Source: Cricetomys ansorgei (lineage: Eukaryota; Chordata; Mammalia; Rodentia; Nesomyidae). From it: a stretch of 64,000 bases of DNA. Where the stretch lies: assembly GCA_026225945.1 (NCBI GenBank), contig JAMJFZ010003746.1, forward strand, positions 4,256,001 through 4,320,000, in the 5' to 3' direction. How positions within the stretch are numbered: the first letter of the stretch is position 1; each line of letters starts with the position of its first letter. Position numbers and translations under genes: made by a program. Shown here piece by piece: positions 44,560 to 56,902 of this stretch. The notes under the pieces were generated by a model. That model did not search any database, was not told the origin of the DNA, and saw only the letters and a list, made by a program, of their open reading frames with translations.

Positions 44560-45660
44560 TTTCCTTCTTAAGGCTGAATGTATGTATGTGCCACATTTTG
44601 TTTATCTGTTCATTTGTTTATGGAGATTTGGGTTTCCTGTATTTTGGCTATTGTGAGTTAATTCTACCGTGAACATGGATGTACAAATATCTGTTCTAGT
44701 TCCTGCTTTGAATTTTTTTTTTTTTTGTTTCGAGACTAGGTCTCATATAGCCCAGGCTAACCTTCGACTCTGTGTAGCTGAGATGACCTTGAAGTCCTCT
44801 GCCAGCTTCTGCCTCCTGAGTGCTGGGATTATAGGTGCTACCATCATGCTGGTTTATGTGACACTAGGGATCGAACCTAGGGCTTTATCAGGCATGCTAG
44901 GCAAGCACTCAACAACTGAGCTCCATCCCCGGCTCTTGCTTTGAATTCTGTCTGGTGTGTATATCCAGATGTAGAATTGCTTTGCCATATGTAATTCTAT
45001 ATTTAAATTTTATTTATTTATTTAGGCTTTTTGAAATGAGGTCTCACAGCCCAGGCTGGCCTGGAACTCATGGTGTAGTCTTTAGCCTCATACTCACAGC
45101 AGTCCTCCTAAAATTATTGTAAGTGTAAACCACCATACCTGGTGTATTAATATGGGTGTGTGTGGGTAGGTGATGGTCACATTGGGGGGCGGGTCATAGG
45201 GCAACTTTCTGGAGTGGGTTCTCTCTACTTCTAAGTTCTGAGGATTGAACTCAGGTGACCACGCTTGTGCAGCAAGCGCCTTTACTATTGAGTCATCTCC
45301 TAGGCCCTCAGCCCTATGGTTTTAATTTATATTTGTGTGCTCACTGGCCATTTGTGTATCTTTGGAGAAATATCTGTTTCCTATTTTTTCATTTTTGAGT
45401 AGGTTATTTATCTTTTTATTGTTGAGCTGTAAGGATTCTTTATATATTTGTGATACCTACTTTTTAGCAGCTATGTGGTTTCTAGGTACTTTCTTACATT
45501 TTGTGATTTGTCCTTTGTACTTTCATGGATTACTTCCAGCTACTAAATTTTCATTTTGATGAGGTTCAGTGTGCCTTTTTTTATTTCTTGTGCTTTTGAT
45601 ACTACTTCAAGAAAACATAATTCAGAGGTTCATAGCGTTATCTCTTAAATTAGGTCTCTA
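44560..45660 (-). mobile_element. Old L1 3' region, antisense, with nested SINEs
   Basis: The L1 pieces at 44575-44715 (ttgtttatctgttcatttgt, ttggctattgtgagttaatt), 44940-45000 (atccagatgtagaattgctt) and 45330-45600 (ctcactggccatttgtgtat, cttctttggagaaatat-like, ttgagctgtaaggattcttt) are collinear with antisense L1. Antisense SINEs (B4 at 44720-44935; B1 and RSINE-like at 45020-45310) inserted later and split it. Confidence 0.8.
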
Positions 45661-45721
45661 GTCAATTTTTTTGTATAATTTTTTTGTGTGTGTTTGAAGT
45701 AACAGACAGTTGATTCTTATA

Positions 45722-45945
45722 CCTCAACCTTTTTAATGCTGTGACCCTTTAATACAGTTCCTTATGTTGTGGTGATCCACAGCCATAGAATTGTTTTGGT
45801 TGCTACTTCGTAACTAATTTTGCTACTGTTATGAGTTGTAATGTAAATATCTGATATGTAGATAGTCTTAGGTGATCAATGAAAGGGTAGATAGTTCAGC
45901 CCACAAAGGGGTCATGATCCACAGGTTGAGAACTGCTGTCCTATA
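45722..45945 (+). mobile_element. URR1 DNA transposon
   Basis: Left end cctcaacctttttaatgctg, then gaccctttaatacagttcct, gttgctacttcgtaactaat and aatgtaaatatctgatatg, and right end ggtcatgatccacaggttga. It is interrupted by about 40 bp near 45860-45900. Plus orientation, opposite to the copy at 40838. Confidence 0.85.
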
Positions 45946-46384
45946 CCATGTATTGAAAATGTTATTCTTATCCTTGAATAGTTTTGATACCCTTCTCAAA
46001 TATCAGTTGACAGGTTGAGACGTGGTGGTGCATGTATATCATTCCATATGAATTTTAGGAGTCTGAAGCAGGGAGGTGATAAGTTCAAAGCTAACCAGAG
46101 CTATGTAGTAAGATTTCTTAAAAAATAACAACTACAGAAATATCAGAAATATATTCACATAAGTATATATATTTCTAATTTTTAATTAAATTCTGTATGT
46201 TTTACTATAACCTACTATCCTTTTTTGTTTGTTGCTTCTGAGACAGAGTCTCATGACATGTCTGGTCTCATCCTCTAGACGATGAGAGTCCAGTACAGGG
46301 AGCTTCTTCCTGTCACTCTTGATAATTTACAGGATTGAGAGTTGGTGTTAGTTTAGATTCATGTTTGTTTGTTTTGTTTTTAGT

Positions 46385-46790
46385 TTTAATTTACTTTCTA
46401 TTGCTGTGATAAATACCATGGCCAAAAGTAGCTTGGAGAGGAAAGGGTTTATTTGGTTTATATATTCTGAGTGTAGTCCATCATTGAGGGACGCCAAGGC
46501 AAGAATTCGAGCAGGGCAGAAAACCCAGAGGTAGGAAATGAAGCAGAGGCCATAGAGGAATGCTGCTTACTGGCTTCCTCCTCATGGCTTCTCAGCCTGA
46601 GTTCTTATACAACACTGTCCACAGCAGACTAGGCCCTCCCACATGAACCATTATTCAAGAAAATGTCCCACAGGCTGATCTGGTGGAGGCATTTTCTCAT
46701 TTGAAGTTAGCTCTTTCCGGATAATCCCTAGCTTGTATCAAGTTGATATTTAAAAACAAAACAAAACACAACTAACCAGTACTGGATCTC
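46385..46790 (+). repeat. Dispersed rodent repeat of about 400 bp
   Basis: tttctattgctgtgataaat, gccaaaagtagcttggagag, agaggaatgctgcttactgg, and the end gcttgtatcaagttgatatt are strings I know from many rodent loci. It is probably an L1 (Lx-type) 3'-end family, but I cannot assign the name with confidence. Confidence 0.65.
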
Positions 46791-46904
46791 ACTGTGTTGC
46801 TTTGGCTGGCCTGGAAATCATAAATGCTGGCATCAAAGGAGTGTACCACCACACCCAGCTACTAAATTCAAAATTTCATTTATTTATTTATTTTTTAATC
46901 TGTC

Positions 46905-47240
46905 TATCTGTTGAGACAGTCTCACTATGTAGCCTTTGCTGTCCTGGAATTTGCTATAGACTAGACTAGCCACAAATTCATAGAGATTCATTTCCCTCTG
47001 CCTCCTGAATGCTGGGATTAAAAGTGTGCACCGCCATACCCAGCCTAAATATATATATTAGATTTATTTATTTTATATTATGCATCTGAACGTTACCTGC
47101 CTATATGTGTGTGTGCCATATGTACACCTGGTGCCTGCAAAGGTCAAAAGAGTATCAGATCCCCTAGAATCATAGTCATGAATGGTTGTGAACCACCATG
47201 TACATGTTGGGAACCAAACCCAGGTCCTCTACAAGAGCAA
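46905..47240 (-). repeat. B1 and B3 SINEs, antisense
   Basis: Antisense B1 at 46905-47045 (gacagtctcactatgtagcc to tgtgcaccgccatacccagc) and antisense B3 at 47055-47240 (gaacgttacctgcctatatg ... caaacccaggtcctctacaa), which lacks its last 30 bases. Confidence 0.85.
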
Positions 47241-47259
47241 CAAAAAGGCCATTTCTTCA

Positions 47260-48830
47260 GGACCCCCCTGCCTTGAGTAATTTTAGTATGTCCCAATTTG
47301 GAGATTAGTAGATAGAGAATTTACTTTTCTTTGATCTAGTCCATTCAGTTGGCCAAAATGTGTTAATGATACTCACTTTGAAAGCTCTGGACGAATTTCA
47401 GAGCTAGGATATGCTGATTGCTGACTCACTTAGTCCTTCACTTGTATTGAAGTGGGTGGGGTTTAATGTGCTAATGTTTATTTATATTTGAAATATTTCC
47501 CCTGGATTCATTGAACAGGATTTATGCTGCATTGGCCCTACTGTGTAGTTCGTGCTTTAGAACGTCTGGGTGGAGATTATTAATTAGATGAAGATCACTG
47601 AATCTGTCTGCGCTTGGGTAGCTCAATAAATAGCCTTTTGTACCCTAACAGCAGTAGCCTTTTTCTGATTTAGGCTTTCCACATGACTTATTACCAAGTA
47701 TGACAACTTGTCTTGTGTAATCAGCATCATGCCAGTTTCAAGAGAATGGGCACTCCTCTAATCAGCTGTTTCTTCTTAATCTGGTAGCGTGTGAAGCATA
47801 TGGCAACTAAGACATTGTCATTTACTGTGTGGGATGGTGCTGGTGCTAGGGGCTGTGTGGGTCTGTGTATGTTTTGAATGCACATATCTTCCAGAAAGAG
47901 GCTGGTGACAGATGGCACCACTTCTTATTTGAGACTGTGCATTGAAAATTATAATCATACATTCTAGGATTCAGTAATAAATCACTTAACAAAATGATCC
48001 TTCCCCCTCTCTCTCCAGACTGTCCTTGAACCTGTGACAATTCTGCCTCAGTCTCCCAAATGCTGGGAGTGCATGAGTCACCACTATAGGAAGAAGATCT
48101 GTTTTCAGATATTGTTTTTCATGGATTATTGGTGCATGGACAAATAATGATGAAGACTGGTTGATTTACAGACTGTAAATCTAAAACTAAGACCTTATGC
48201 CTTTATTGAGTAAATTCTCATAAGTGTGGAGGCAATAGTCGAGGTCTGGTGCCTTTTTTTTCCATCATATTTTTTCTTCATATTCTCTATCTTGATTCAT
48301 TGCCATATATAAATGGTGCAGTTATTGCCCTGTATATGTGGTTAGTCACTTTTCATATTCTCTTGTAGAAATTCACTTTTCAATTTCCTTACTTCTTTCA
48401 ACTTTTGTCATTTCAGTAGCCTCAAAGCAGTAGCAAATAGCTTTTTATTTCTCTACGTTTATATTTGAACTATTTTTTCTGTGTAAGTTACAGAAACTCA
48501 GTCAAGTTTCTTTTTGTATGGGTCTTTTTAGTTTGTCCTATGTGCCTTTCAAATGTATTGCGGTTGTGTTATGCATGTGTTTTATCCACTGTAATCCTGT
48601 AGGTCTGTAGACAGTGCTGTCTACCACAGTAGACAGAGACAACCACCATTATCAAGTACTTGCATTTCTTTAGTCCATTTTTGACATAAGTCTTAGATGA
48701 AGAAAGTGTCTCAAAGCGTTTGTAATATGGTCAGAACAAAGTGTAAAATCATCAAATATCGAAGAGTATACATGTAAGTGTTTAGGCTAAATGATACTGA
48801 AAGTCTTCTACTGATCTTCAGCATAGCTAA
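47260..48830. other. BCL2L13 intron 2: SINE-free 1.5-kb stretch
   Basis: One short antisense B1 remnant (about 48010-48085) is the only element I see. The remainder is AT-rich with no open frame of note. Such gaps in a SINE-dense intron can mark conserved non-coding sequence, which only an alignment can show. Confidence 0.45.
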
Positions 48831-48837
48831 ATGTCAC

Positions 48838-49775
48838 TGAGGAGTAGGGATGTAGCTCAGTTGATGGAGTGCTTGCCCAGTACCACATAAAACTGGGCAT
48901 GGTGGCACACAGTCAGAGTTCAAAGTCATCCTTGATTAGATAGTGAGCTCAAGTCTAGTCTGGGAAACTTGAGACTCTGCCTTTACAAAAAAATCACTAA
49001 AGACTGAAGAAATGATGGAGAATTAAATTGGTTCTCGGAGGGATAATCAAGAAATGCAGAATAATCAGGGAAAGGAAGGACAGGCACTAAGGTAAAGTTG
49101 TTTATTGAATAGTGAAGAAATTGGCAGTGATTCATACTGCATTGCTTTTTTAAAAAACATTCTTTACTACACATAATTTAATGTGGCTTATAAGTATGCA
49201 CAGTGGAGCCAGGCATGATGGCACATGCTTGAAATCTCAGCACCTGGAAGGTAGGACAGAAGGATCAAGAGTTGAATGCCAGCTAGGACTATTTAGTAAA
49301 ATCCTGTTTCAACACCTAATCTTTCAAAAAAGTGCATAATGGAACTGAGGAGATAGCTCAGTAAAGTGCCTACCATGCAAACAGGAGAACTTGAGTTTGG
49401 ATCCCCAGCATGCACATGGTAAAAGCTAGATGCAATGGCACTGGTCTGTAACTCTGGTATTGGGGAGGCAGAGACAGATGGGTCCCTAAAACTCATTGGA
49501 TAGCTTGCATGTGCCAGGTTCAGCAAAGACCCTGTTTCAAAAAATAAGGCAGAGGGACTAGAAAAATGGCTCAGCAGATGGCTGCTCTTCCAAAGGACCT
49601 GGGTTCAATTCCTAGCACCCAAATGGCAGCTCACAATCATTTGTAACTCTCGTTCCAGGGAACCCAATGCCACCTTCTGGTCTCCATGAACAGCAGAGAT
49701 GCATGTGGTGTACAGAAATACATTCAGTCAAAACACTCATACACATAAAAACAAAAAATATATATAAATAAAATA
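48838..49775 (+). repeat. Cluster of B4, B1 and B3 SINEs, plus strand
   Basis: A B4-like unit at 48838-48990 (gtagggatgtagctcagttg, then catggtggcacacagtcaga). A B1-like unit is at 49208-49320 (ggcatgatggcacatgcttg). A second tRNA/B1 composite is at 49338-49545 (aactgaggagatagctcagt). A B3 is at 49556-49775 (gactagaaaaatggctcagc). Confidence 0.75.
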
Positions 49776-50129
49776 AGACGGAAAGCAATCGAGGAAGGAA
49801 TTTGATGTGGGCCTCTGTCGTCCACATACAGGAGCATGCACGTGCATGTGTGACTGCACGCACGCTTGTATACACCTCCCCTCCCCACCAGTGGAAACTC
49901 CAAGGAAAAAAATGGGTAGATTTCCACAGTGAGAATGATATCAAGGCTGTGTTGTCCTCGATGGTCACACTATCATTGGTTGGTGAATTTGGTTCTTAGT
50001 CAAAGCCAAGAACAGAGAGGGCATGTATTCCAGGAATCACTTACCTTGACTGGGCGCTCTAATGTTTTCATCTGGTCTAAGCCCAGTTCTTCAGAAGTTC
50101 TTGTTGTTGTTTACTTGGAGCTCTATTTA

Positions 50130-50275
50130 TTTACTTTTGAGACAGGATCTCACTACATATGTAGTCTTGACTGGCCTAGAGTCTGCTATCAGACTAGGTT
50201 GGCATCAACTTGGCAGCCTCTGTCGCCTAAATGCTGGGATTATGGACATAAACCACTATGCCCAGCCTTTCTTAG
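50130..50275 (-). repeat. B1 SINE, antisense
   Basis: ttttgagacaggatctcact to gacataaaccactatgccca. A diverged further antisense B1 lies at 50520-50625. Confidence 0.8.
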
Positions 50276-50643
50276 AGCCCTATAATACAAAGCAGAGCGA
50301 TGAGGTAGAACTCTGTCTCATTTGATTAATGGACAAAGATAAGGAAAAGAGGCCTAAGTAAAACTCACTTAAAACAATATCTGACAATATCTCAGGACCA
50401 TAATGCCTGGCTCACACTTTGTTATTTATAGTTAAAAAAAAATACCTTCTAGCCTTGATAATAAAATTTGGTTTCTTATTTTCTGACTTAATACTAAATG
50501 TCAGTAATTCTGGGTTTTGTTGGTTGGTTTGTTTTCTGAGATAGGGTATCACTATGTCACCCAGGCTGGCTCTATACTCCTGACCTAAAGTGACTCTTGT
50601 GCCACAGCCTCCACATGTTGCCAACACTGTATATTCTATTGGA

Positions 50644-50850
50644 TCTTCCTTCCTTCCTTCCTTCCTTCCTTACTTCCTTCCTTCCTTCCTTCCTTTCTGT
50701 TTTTTGAGACAGGGTTTCTCTGTTGCAACTCTGGCTGTCCTGGAATTCACTCTGTAAACCAGGCTGGCCTCCAACTCACAGAGATCTGCCTGCCTCTGCC
50801 TCCCGAGCACTGGGGTTAAAGGTTGTGCCACTACCACTGCTCTTCCAGTA
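50644..50850 (-). repeat. (TTCC)n microsatellite and antisense B1
   Basis: Tetranucleotide run at 50644-50695, then an antisense B1 (gagacagggtttctctgttg, aggctggcctccaactcaca) ending only about 70 bp before BCL2L13 exon 3. Confidence 0.9.
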
Positions 50851-50920
50851 CTCTGTATTCTAATGGTTTATCTGTCCTTCTTTCAATAGCAACCTCTCTG
50901 TTTTCTCTTGTTTGTTTCAG

Positions 50921-51028
50921 GAATTCAAATAGATGTTGCTCCGCAGTCTCTGGATCCAGAACTTTTATTAAAAGTTAAATCTGAGATTGAAGAAGAACTG
51001 AAATCCTTGGACAAAGAAGTCTCTGAAG
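50921..51028 (+). CDS. BCL2L13: BCL2L13 exon 3
   Basis: A 108-nt exon between a strong acceptor (tttgtttcag) and donor (GAAG|gtctgt). Joined in phase 1 it reads GIQIDVAPQSLDPELLLKVK and continues to SEIEEELKSLDKEVSE. In the Bcl-2 fold this is the linker and charged helix between the BH4-like and BH3-like segments. Several positions differ from the human sequence as I know it (for example PQSLDPE), as expected for a rodent. It is intact. Confidence 0.95.
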
Positions 51029-51104
51029 GTCTGTTCACTCTCTCCTGGGCAATGAGCAGATTCTGCTGGCTGTGGTTATTGTTGATTTAGTTGGTTTTCT
51101 CTCC

Positions 51105-51265
51105 TTTTTTTTTTTTTTTAAATTGTTTGTTGTTGTTTTTGTTTTTGAGATAGGGTTTCACCATGTAACCTGTCTTGGCTGACACTTGCTATGTAGGCAA
51201 GGTTGGCCCCAAACTCCCAGAAATCTAACTGCCTCATCTCCACTACACCACTACATCTGGCAGCA
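51105..51265 (-). repeat. B1 SINE, antisense, in BCL2L13 intron 3
   Basis: T-rich start, then gatagggtttcaccatgtaa and aaggttggccccaaactccc. It sits 80 bp after the exon 3 donor. Confidence 0.8.
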
Positions 51266-51459
51266 GCTGCCACTACTGCCTTCTTATCCAAAAATTTACT
51301 TATCTGTGTGTTCACAGTATCTGACATGAATTTTCTTCTGTGGAGCAGGCCTCACTTCCCACCAGAAAATGGGAAACTTCCAATAAACAACCGATAGATT
51401 GTGTTTGTAAGGAAGTTCCTTGTTAGTTGGGAAAGAAGATGAATAAAAACTTATGAACA

Positions 51460-51800
51460 AACTGGACGTGCTGGTTTGTGCTTGTAGTCCTAGCACTAAC
51501 GATAACAACCCTTATAAGTTTGAGGCATCCTGGGCTACATAGTAAATAACAGGTGAACCTAGGCTACAGTAAGACAATCACTGGCCAAAAAGAAAGGAAA
51601 AAAGAAGAAAAAGAGAAAGGCTGGGTGATGGTGGTGGATGCCTTTAATCTTAACCAGCTTTCGGAGGCAGAGGCAGGTGGATCTCTGTGAGTTCAAGGCC
51701 AGCCTAGTTTATAGAGTGAGTTCCAGGACAGCCAGAGTTACAAGAGAGAAACCCTGTCTTGAAAACCAAAAATAAAATAAAATAAGATAAAATAAAACTC
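51460..51800 (+). repeat. Two plus-strand B1 SINEs
   Basis: A diverged one at 51460-51600 (acgtgctggtttgtgcttgt) and a good one at 51618-51770 (gctgggtgatggtggtggat ... gagagaaaccctgtcttgaa), with an (AAAAT)-like tail. Confidence 0.85.
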
Positions 51801-51954
51801 ACTTTTTAGAACCTATATTTTGTGTTCCAGACAAGACTAGTATGTATAATGATTATCTGACCTATTCGAGTACCTTATAACTCTTGTTCTTAATGGTAAA
51901 TACCTTAGTTTCATGGACTTTTCATAATGATACCCCCTTTTCTTTTTTTGCTGT

Positions 51955-52490
51955 AATTTTTTGGTTTTTGAGACAGGGTCTCATTGGGTCCCAGGTTGAT
52001 CTCAGATTCACTGTGTAGCCAAGGCTAGTCTTGAATTCCCAATCATCCTACCTCCACCTGCCTAATCTCCTATGTGTGCTACTGTGCCCAACTTTTTTTT
52101 CTTTTTCTTTTTTTGTATTTTTGGATACTGGCTTTTGCTGTATAGCCCAACTGGCCTTGAACTCACTGTATAGTCCAGGCAGGCTTCTTACTTGAGATCT
52201 TCCTACCTCAGAATCTTGAGTGTCAGGATTTGATGTGCACCATTACACCAGACTTATAGCACAACTTTGGTACTATTTATTTTTTGTTGTTCTTTTAATT
52301 TTTATTTACTTATTTTATGTGTATGGGTGTTTTGTCTACATATATGTCTGTGTACTATATACATGCCTAGTGCCCATGGATGCCCCCAGGAGGGCTTTGG
52401 ATCCCCTGGGACTGGTTGTTGGGAATCAAATCTGGTCCTCTGGAAAAGCAGCTTGTGCTCTTAATCACTGGCAATCTCTCCAGTCCTAGT
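51955..52490 (-). repeat. Three antisense SINEs just upstream of exon 4
   Basis: Antisense B1 copies at 51960-52095 and 52115-52260, then an antisense B3 at 52300-52490 (gtatgggtgttttgtctaca ... ggcaatctctccagtcctag). The last ends about 40 bp before the exon 4 acceptor. Confidence 0.85.
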
Positions 52491-52531
52491 ACCATTTATT
52501 AATTTTGGTCTTTCTTTTAAATTATCTTCAG

Positions 52532-52688
52532 CCTTCACCAGCACAGGCTTTGACCGTCACACCTCACCAGTGTTTAGCCCTGCTAACCCTGAAAGCTCAA
52601 TAGAAGACTGCTTGGCCCATCTTGGAGAAAGAGTGTCACAGGATCTGAAAGAGCCTTTGCATAAAGCGTTGCAAACGATCCTCAGCCA
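52532..52688 (+). CDS. BCL2L13: BCL2L13 exon 4 (BH3-like region)
   Basis: A 157-nt exon with acceptor attatcttcag and donor AGCCA|gtgagt. It reads AFTSTGFDRHTSPVFSPANP, then ESSIEDCLAHLGERVSQDLK and EPLHKALQTILSQ. The CLAHLGERV stretch corresponds to the BH3-like motif (L-x-x-x-G arrangement). The FTSTGFDRHTSPVFSPANPES block is highly conserved in mammals. It enters in phase 1 and ends in phase 2. Confidence 0.95.
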
Positions 52689-52699
52689 GTGAGTTGTGG

Positions 52700-53825
52700 G
52701 TGTGGAGTGGAATATGCTTCTTCTCTAAGTAGTCTCTGGGTGTCGTGTAGAGTGGGCTGGTAGAGCCTTGCGTTAGGCAGTTCTTTATTTTTCCTTCCTT
52801 TGCACTCCTAAAGCCTCTGGCTTGTGTTTGGAATGTCAGATTTGCCTCAAAGCAAGAGTTTGAATATTCCAACAAAGATCTGATGGTTTTAATTTGCCTG
52901 TTGAGTTGTCAGGTTTCAACAGATGTGTTTACCGTGTTATAAACACAAGCTATTGCCCTTGCCCTAATTACTCTTTGTTTCTGTTCCATTTAGTGGCCAG
53001 TATAGATAGTGGGTAGGGGTTTGTGCTCTGTAATGTGTGATTAGCATTATCTTTGTATTTTAGATGTCTCTATTCAGTATTGTTTCTGTATCAAAGATAC
53101 TGTTATCCTTTGAGGTTGCACATCTGCCTGTGAAGCTACTTCTATAACCCTACAACTCCTTCCCAGCTATGGCTCTCACCATAAAGTAAAGCTAAAATCG
53201 AGAAGCTAGTAAACATTCAAGCACACTAAAATAGAATCAGTTCATTTATGATAAGTCTCAAAATTTAACTTCCCATAATTCTTCTATAAGAATCATTGAG
53301 GAATTGGTACGAATTACAGGATTAGTATGAATTGATGAATGATGAAGATAGCTCGCTTTGGAGGACATTTGTTCCTCACCAAAAGCAGAAATTCAGATGC
53401 CAAATCACTCTTGTAGTAAAGAAATTCCCTATGTTCATGAGCCAAGGCTTATAATTTGCTGTGTTTTTATCAGGAAGTAATTTGAGTTTTAGAAGAATTC
53501 AGTTGATTTCTGTATATACTAGTGAAACAAGCAAATATAAAGTTCCTAGTTATACTCAGTGAAAGGAAACCATAGTTGGATCTACTTCAGACAAGTTTAA
53601 AGAAATGTGTAAAGGACAATATGAGTGCCAGGAAATAAAACTTAAGCAGAAAATTTGGGTTCACAGCATAGCTTTCTAAAAGCATTCAAGAGAGCTGCTG
53701 TTCCTCAGCTCTTACAGGGCCCCTCAGGAGGTGAAGGGTGGATTGAGCAGGGTTCGTTAAGACTCTCTGTCCTTAAATGTTCATATATTGTGTATATTGA
53801 CATTACAAATTTAACCTCAATTTTA
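52700..53825. other. BCL2L13 intron 4, proximal part: no recognisable element
   Basis: Over 1.1 kb after the exon 4 donor I see no SINE, L1, microsatellite or exon-like frame. Confidence 0.5.
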
Positions 53826-53834
53826 TTTTCTTTG

Positions 53835-54345
53835 TCTTTTTTGAGACAGGGTCTCACTATATATATCCCAAACTTGGCCTGAATTCACAGAGGTCTGTCT
53901 ACCTTTGCCTCCCAAGTACTGATTACAGTCATGTGCCACCACCATGCCTGGCCTATAAGATTTATTTTTATTTTTATTTTTATTTTTATTTTTATTTTTA
54001 TTTTTATTCATATGTATGTTGATGCCCAGGAGGCCAGAAAGACACTGGGTCCCTTGGACAGGACTTAATAGGCCCCAGCGTGGGTGCTTGGAACTGAACA
54101 GGGACAGGGAATGCTCTTAATCTTAACTGCTGAGTCATCTCTCCAGCCCCTTTATGCAAGTCATTTCATTCTTCATATGTTACTTTCTTCATTCATTAAT
54201 TGTAACTTGGCTGGGATATTATCAGTTCTCCAAGGACAAGGATCTCTTACCGTGGAATCTTAGCTGACCTGGAACTCACAGAGATTCTCCTTGCCTCTGC
54301 CTCCCAAGTGATAGGGTTAAAGGTTTCTGCCACTATGCTATGCCC
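53835..54345 (-). repeat. Antisense B1, (TTTTTA)n run, antisense B3 and B1 fragment
   Basis: Antisense B1 at 53835-53955 (gagacagggtctcactatat) and a hexanucleotide TTTTTA run at 53958-54008. An antisense B3 follows at 54010-54150 (ctgagtcatctctccagccc), and a B1 fragment at 54240-54345 (gacctggaactcacagagat). Confidence 0.85.
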
Positions 54346-54349
54346 CGAG

Positions 54350-55745
54350 TCTCTTTTTACTTTAAGAAAAAGCTGGTTTAGATGAGTATTTAATTTTTCC
54401 AAACTCTAAATAGTGATACAGTTATTTTTGAAGTTGGTTGCATATCAAATAAAATTTGTTCTGAAGTCTCTTTTGAAAATTTTAAGCTCTGTTACCGATA
54501 CTTTGGAAACAATGCAATTATATAATACAGTTGAAGGTAATATGTTAAGACGGAAATATCTCCCCCAAATGATTTTGCTAAAGTGGGAAATTAATCCTGA
54601 ACTCTTTATATGAAGTATCTTTGATTTCTAAAGGTACACCACTTTCTTGTCTGCTGTGTTCTAAGACCTCATAAGGAAGACTGGCTATTCAGCTACTTGC
54701 TTTTCTATGTATTAAAACATGATTGTTTTAGCCTGTTTCATGTACAAGTATGAGTGTGCATATAATGTTTTAAATCATGTTTCATTCTGATGGATGGTAA
54801 AATACTTAGCCTGAGAGCCAAACTACTTGTAAGGACTTCAGTGACCTACAGCAGCATCAAACAGTTCAGGAAAGGAAGTGAAGGGACTGACAGCAGCAAG
54901 TAAGCTTCAGGGAGACGTAAGTAGGTGGCCGGTATAGTAGCTAGTGAAATTAGAGTTTGCAGCATTCTAGTATGTAGCCCAACACTTCTAAAAGAATCCC
55001 AGGCACTCATGAGACTGTGGTGCCAGCAAGGCAGTAGCAATAAGGTCATCCCTTCAGCAGCTCTGTAGAAGTGAGTCGATGCTGACTTGTACAGCAGGAT
55101 GACAGCTGTGCTGTCAGCTGTTTCCTGAGGTCTTTAGAAAGTGCTGTTCATTAGATACATTGCAAGTCACATGCAGGTAAAAAAAAAAATCTGACAAACA
55201 CATGAAACATGACAGTAATGAACACTTTAATATTTTAAATACTAGAATATATAAAAATGGTCCAAATATTTAAAAAACTCAAAAATTATTAGTAAGATAT
55301 TTCACATTCTTTGTTTTTCCTTACCGACTCTTTGAAATCCAGTGTGTGAACATTTTAAATTTTAAGCACAGTGGCCACGTTTCATATTCTTTTTAGTTAC
55401 ATGTGACGTAGACATTTTTGTGGCAAATACCAAATCCTAACTTAAAATGAAAGCAGTGTGCTGCTATCAGAGCTAGATCCAGTTGTGGCTTTGGGATACA
55501 GAGTCTCACAGCTTTCTCTAACTTTGGCTTCCTAATGTAGAGTGGTAACATAGAATTAAAATATAAATACGAAAAACATAAAACCTAATATACTAGGCCA
55601 CTAATGACTAGTATTGGTAGTTGTTATTGTTACTATATCTTCATTACTGAAGAAATCACAGACTAGACTAGTCAGAACAGAAAATGCTTATGGAATTGGA
55701 TTTTTAAAACCTTCAAAAGCAAGACTTTTCCAACGTTTTATTTTC
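54350..55745. other. BCL2L13 intron 4, middle: no recognisable element
   Basis: About 1.4 kb without SINEs. It is AT-rich with short frames only. Confidence 0.5.
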
Positions 55746-55754
55746 TTATTTTAT

Positions 55755-56455
55755 TTATCTATTTATTTATGATTTTTTGAGCAGAGTCTCTACATAATCC
55801 TGGCTGTCCTGGAACTCAACTTTGTAGACCAGGTTCACCTTGAAGTCAAGGAGTTTTGCCTGTCTCTGTTGTGTGCTGGGACTAAAGGCCGTGCACCACT
55901 ATGCCTGGCTTCTACTTTTTAAAAAACAAATCTGTTAATACTTTATTCCAAAACGGTAATTTTATTTTCCAAGATATTGTTTCCTTCACATTATTTGGTA
56001 CCATGTTTTGTCTTACATTTATATAAGAAACAGTGCTTCAAGTTCTTCAACAAATTTTAGTGAGACTTGTGGTGTGATCTTATAATGACTCAGGGCTTGG
56101 TATGATTAGAAGTAACATGCAGATAACACAGGATCCTTTTCTGCACACCAGATTTTTGTGTGTGTTTGTTTTGTTTTTGGAGATAGGCTCTTGCTATATA
56201 TCCCTGACTGGTCTGGTATTCACTGTGTAGCCCAGGCTAGCCAGTTACTCAGCTTCTCCAAGGCTGAGTGAGATTATAGGTGTGTGTCACTAGACCCTGC
56301 TTCTTTTAGAATTTTTTTTCTTCAAGACAGGGTTTCTCTCCTGTAACTCTAACTGTCCTGGAACTCACTCTGTAGACCAGGCTGGCCTCTAACTCAGAGA
56401 CCCGCCTGCCTCTGCCTTCCAAATGCTGGGATTAAAGGTGTGCACTACCACCCAG
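55755..56455 (-). repeat. Three antisense B1 SINEs
   Basis: 55760-55915 (agcagagtctctacataatc ... gccgtgcaccactatgcctg), 56175-56300 (ctcttgctatatatccctga) and 56315-56455 (caagacagggtttctctcct ... aaaggtgtgcactaccaccc). Confidence 0.85.
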
Positions 56456-56832
56456 TTTAGACTTTTGCCTTTTAAAAAAGCTAGATTGTGTTTTTATTTA
56501 ACTTATTTAACTGAGACAAGTTTTACATGTTACTATTTGATTCTATATCTGTAATTTAGACATTTACCAGATAAATTCCAAGTAATTAAAAAATACTGAC
56601 TAGAATACACATTTATATTGTTATACTATAATGACCTCCCCAGCCATACAGAAAATGTTTTGGGAAAAAGCACATACCTAATATTAAAAGCCATATCTTG
56701 AAAAAAAGCAATATGTTGACTAATCCTAGTTATGTTAACAAAAACTTCAGCAACACAGTAGTGTCTGTATATTAATTCACCTGAAATTTTAGCCCTTTTT
56801 TGTGACACAGACTTTTAAAAAAATCTCTACAG

Positions 56833-56902
56833 GCCAGTGACTTATCAGGCATATCGTGAATGTACAATGGAGACTGCAGTTCATGCCAGCGGATGGAATA
56901 AG
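56833..56902 (+). CDS. BCL2L13: BCL2L13 exon 5
   Basis: A 70-nt exon preceded by aatctctacag and followed by AAG|gtatta. It reads (Q)PVTYQAYRECTMETAVHASG, then WNK. HASGWNK is the tryptophan-containing BH1-like segment. It ends in phase 0. The short size with exact phase agreement to its neighbours supports the call. Confidence 0.95.
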
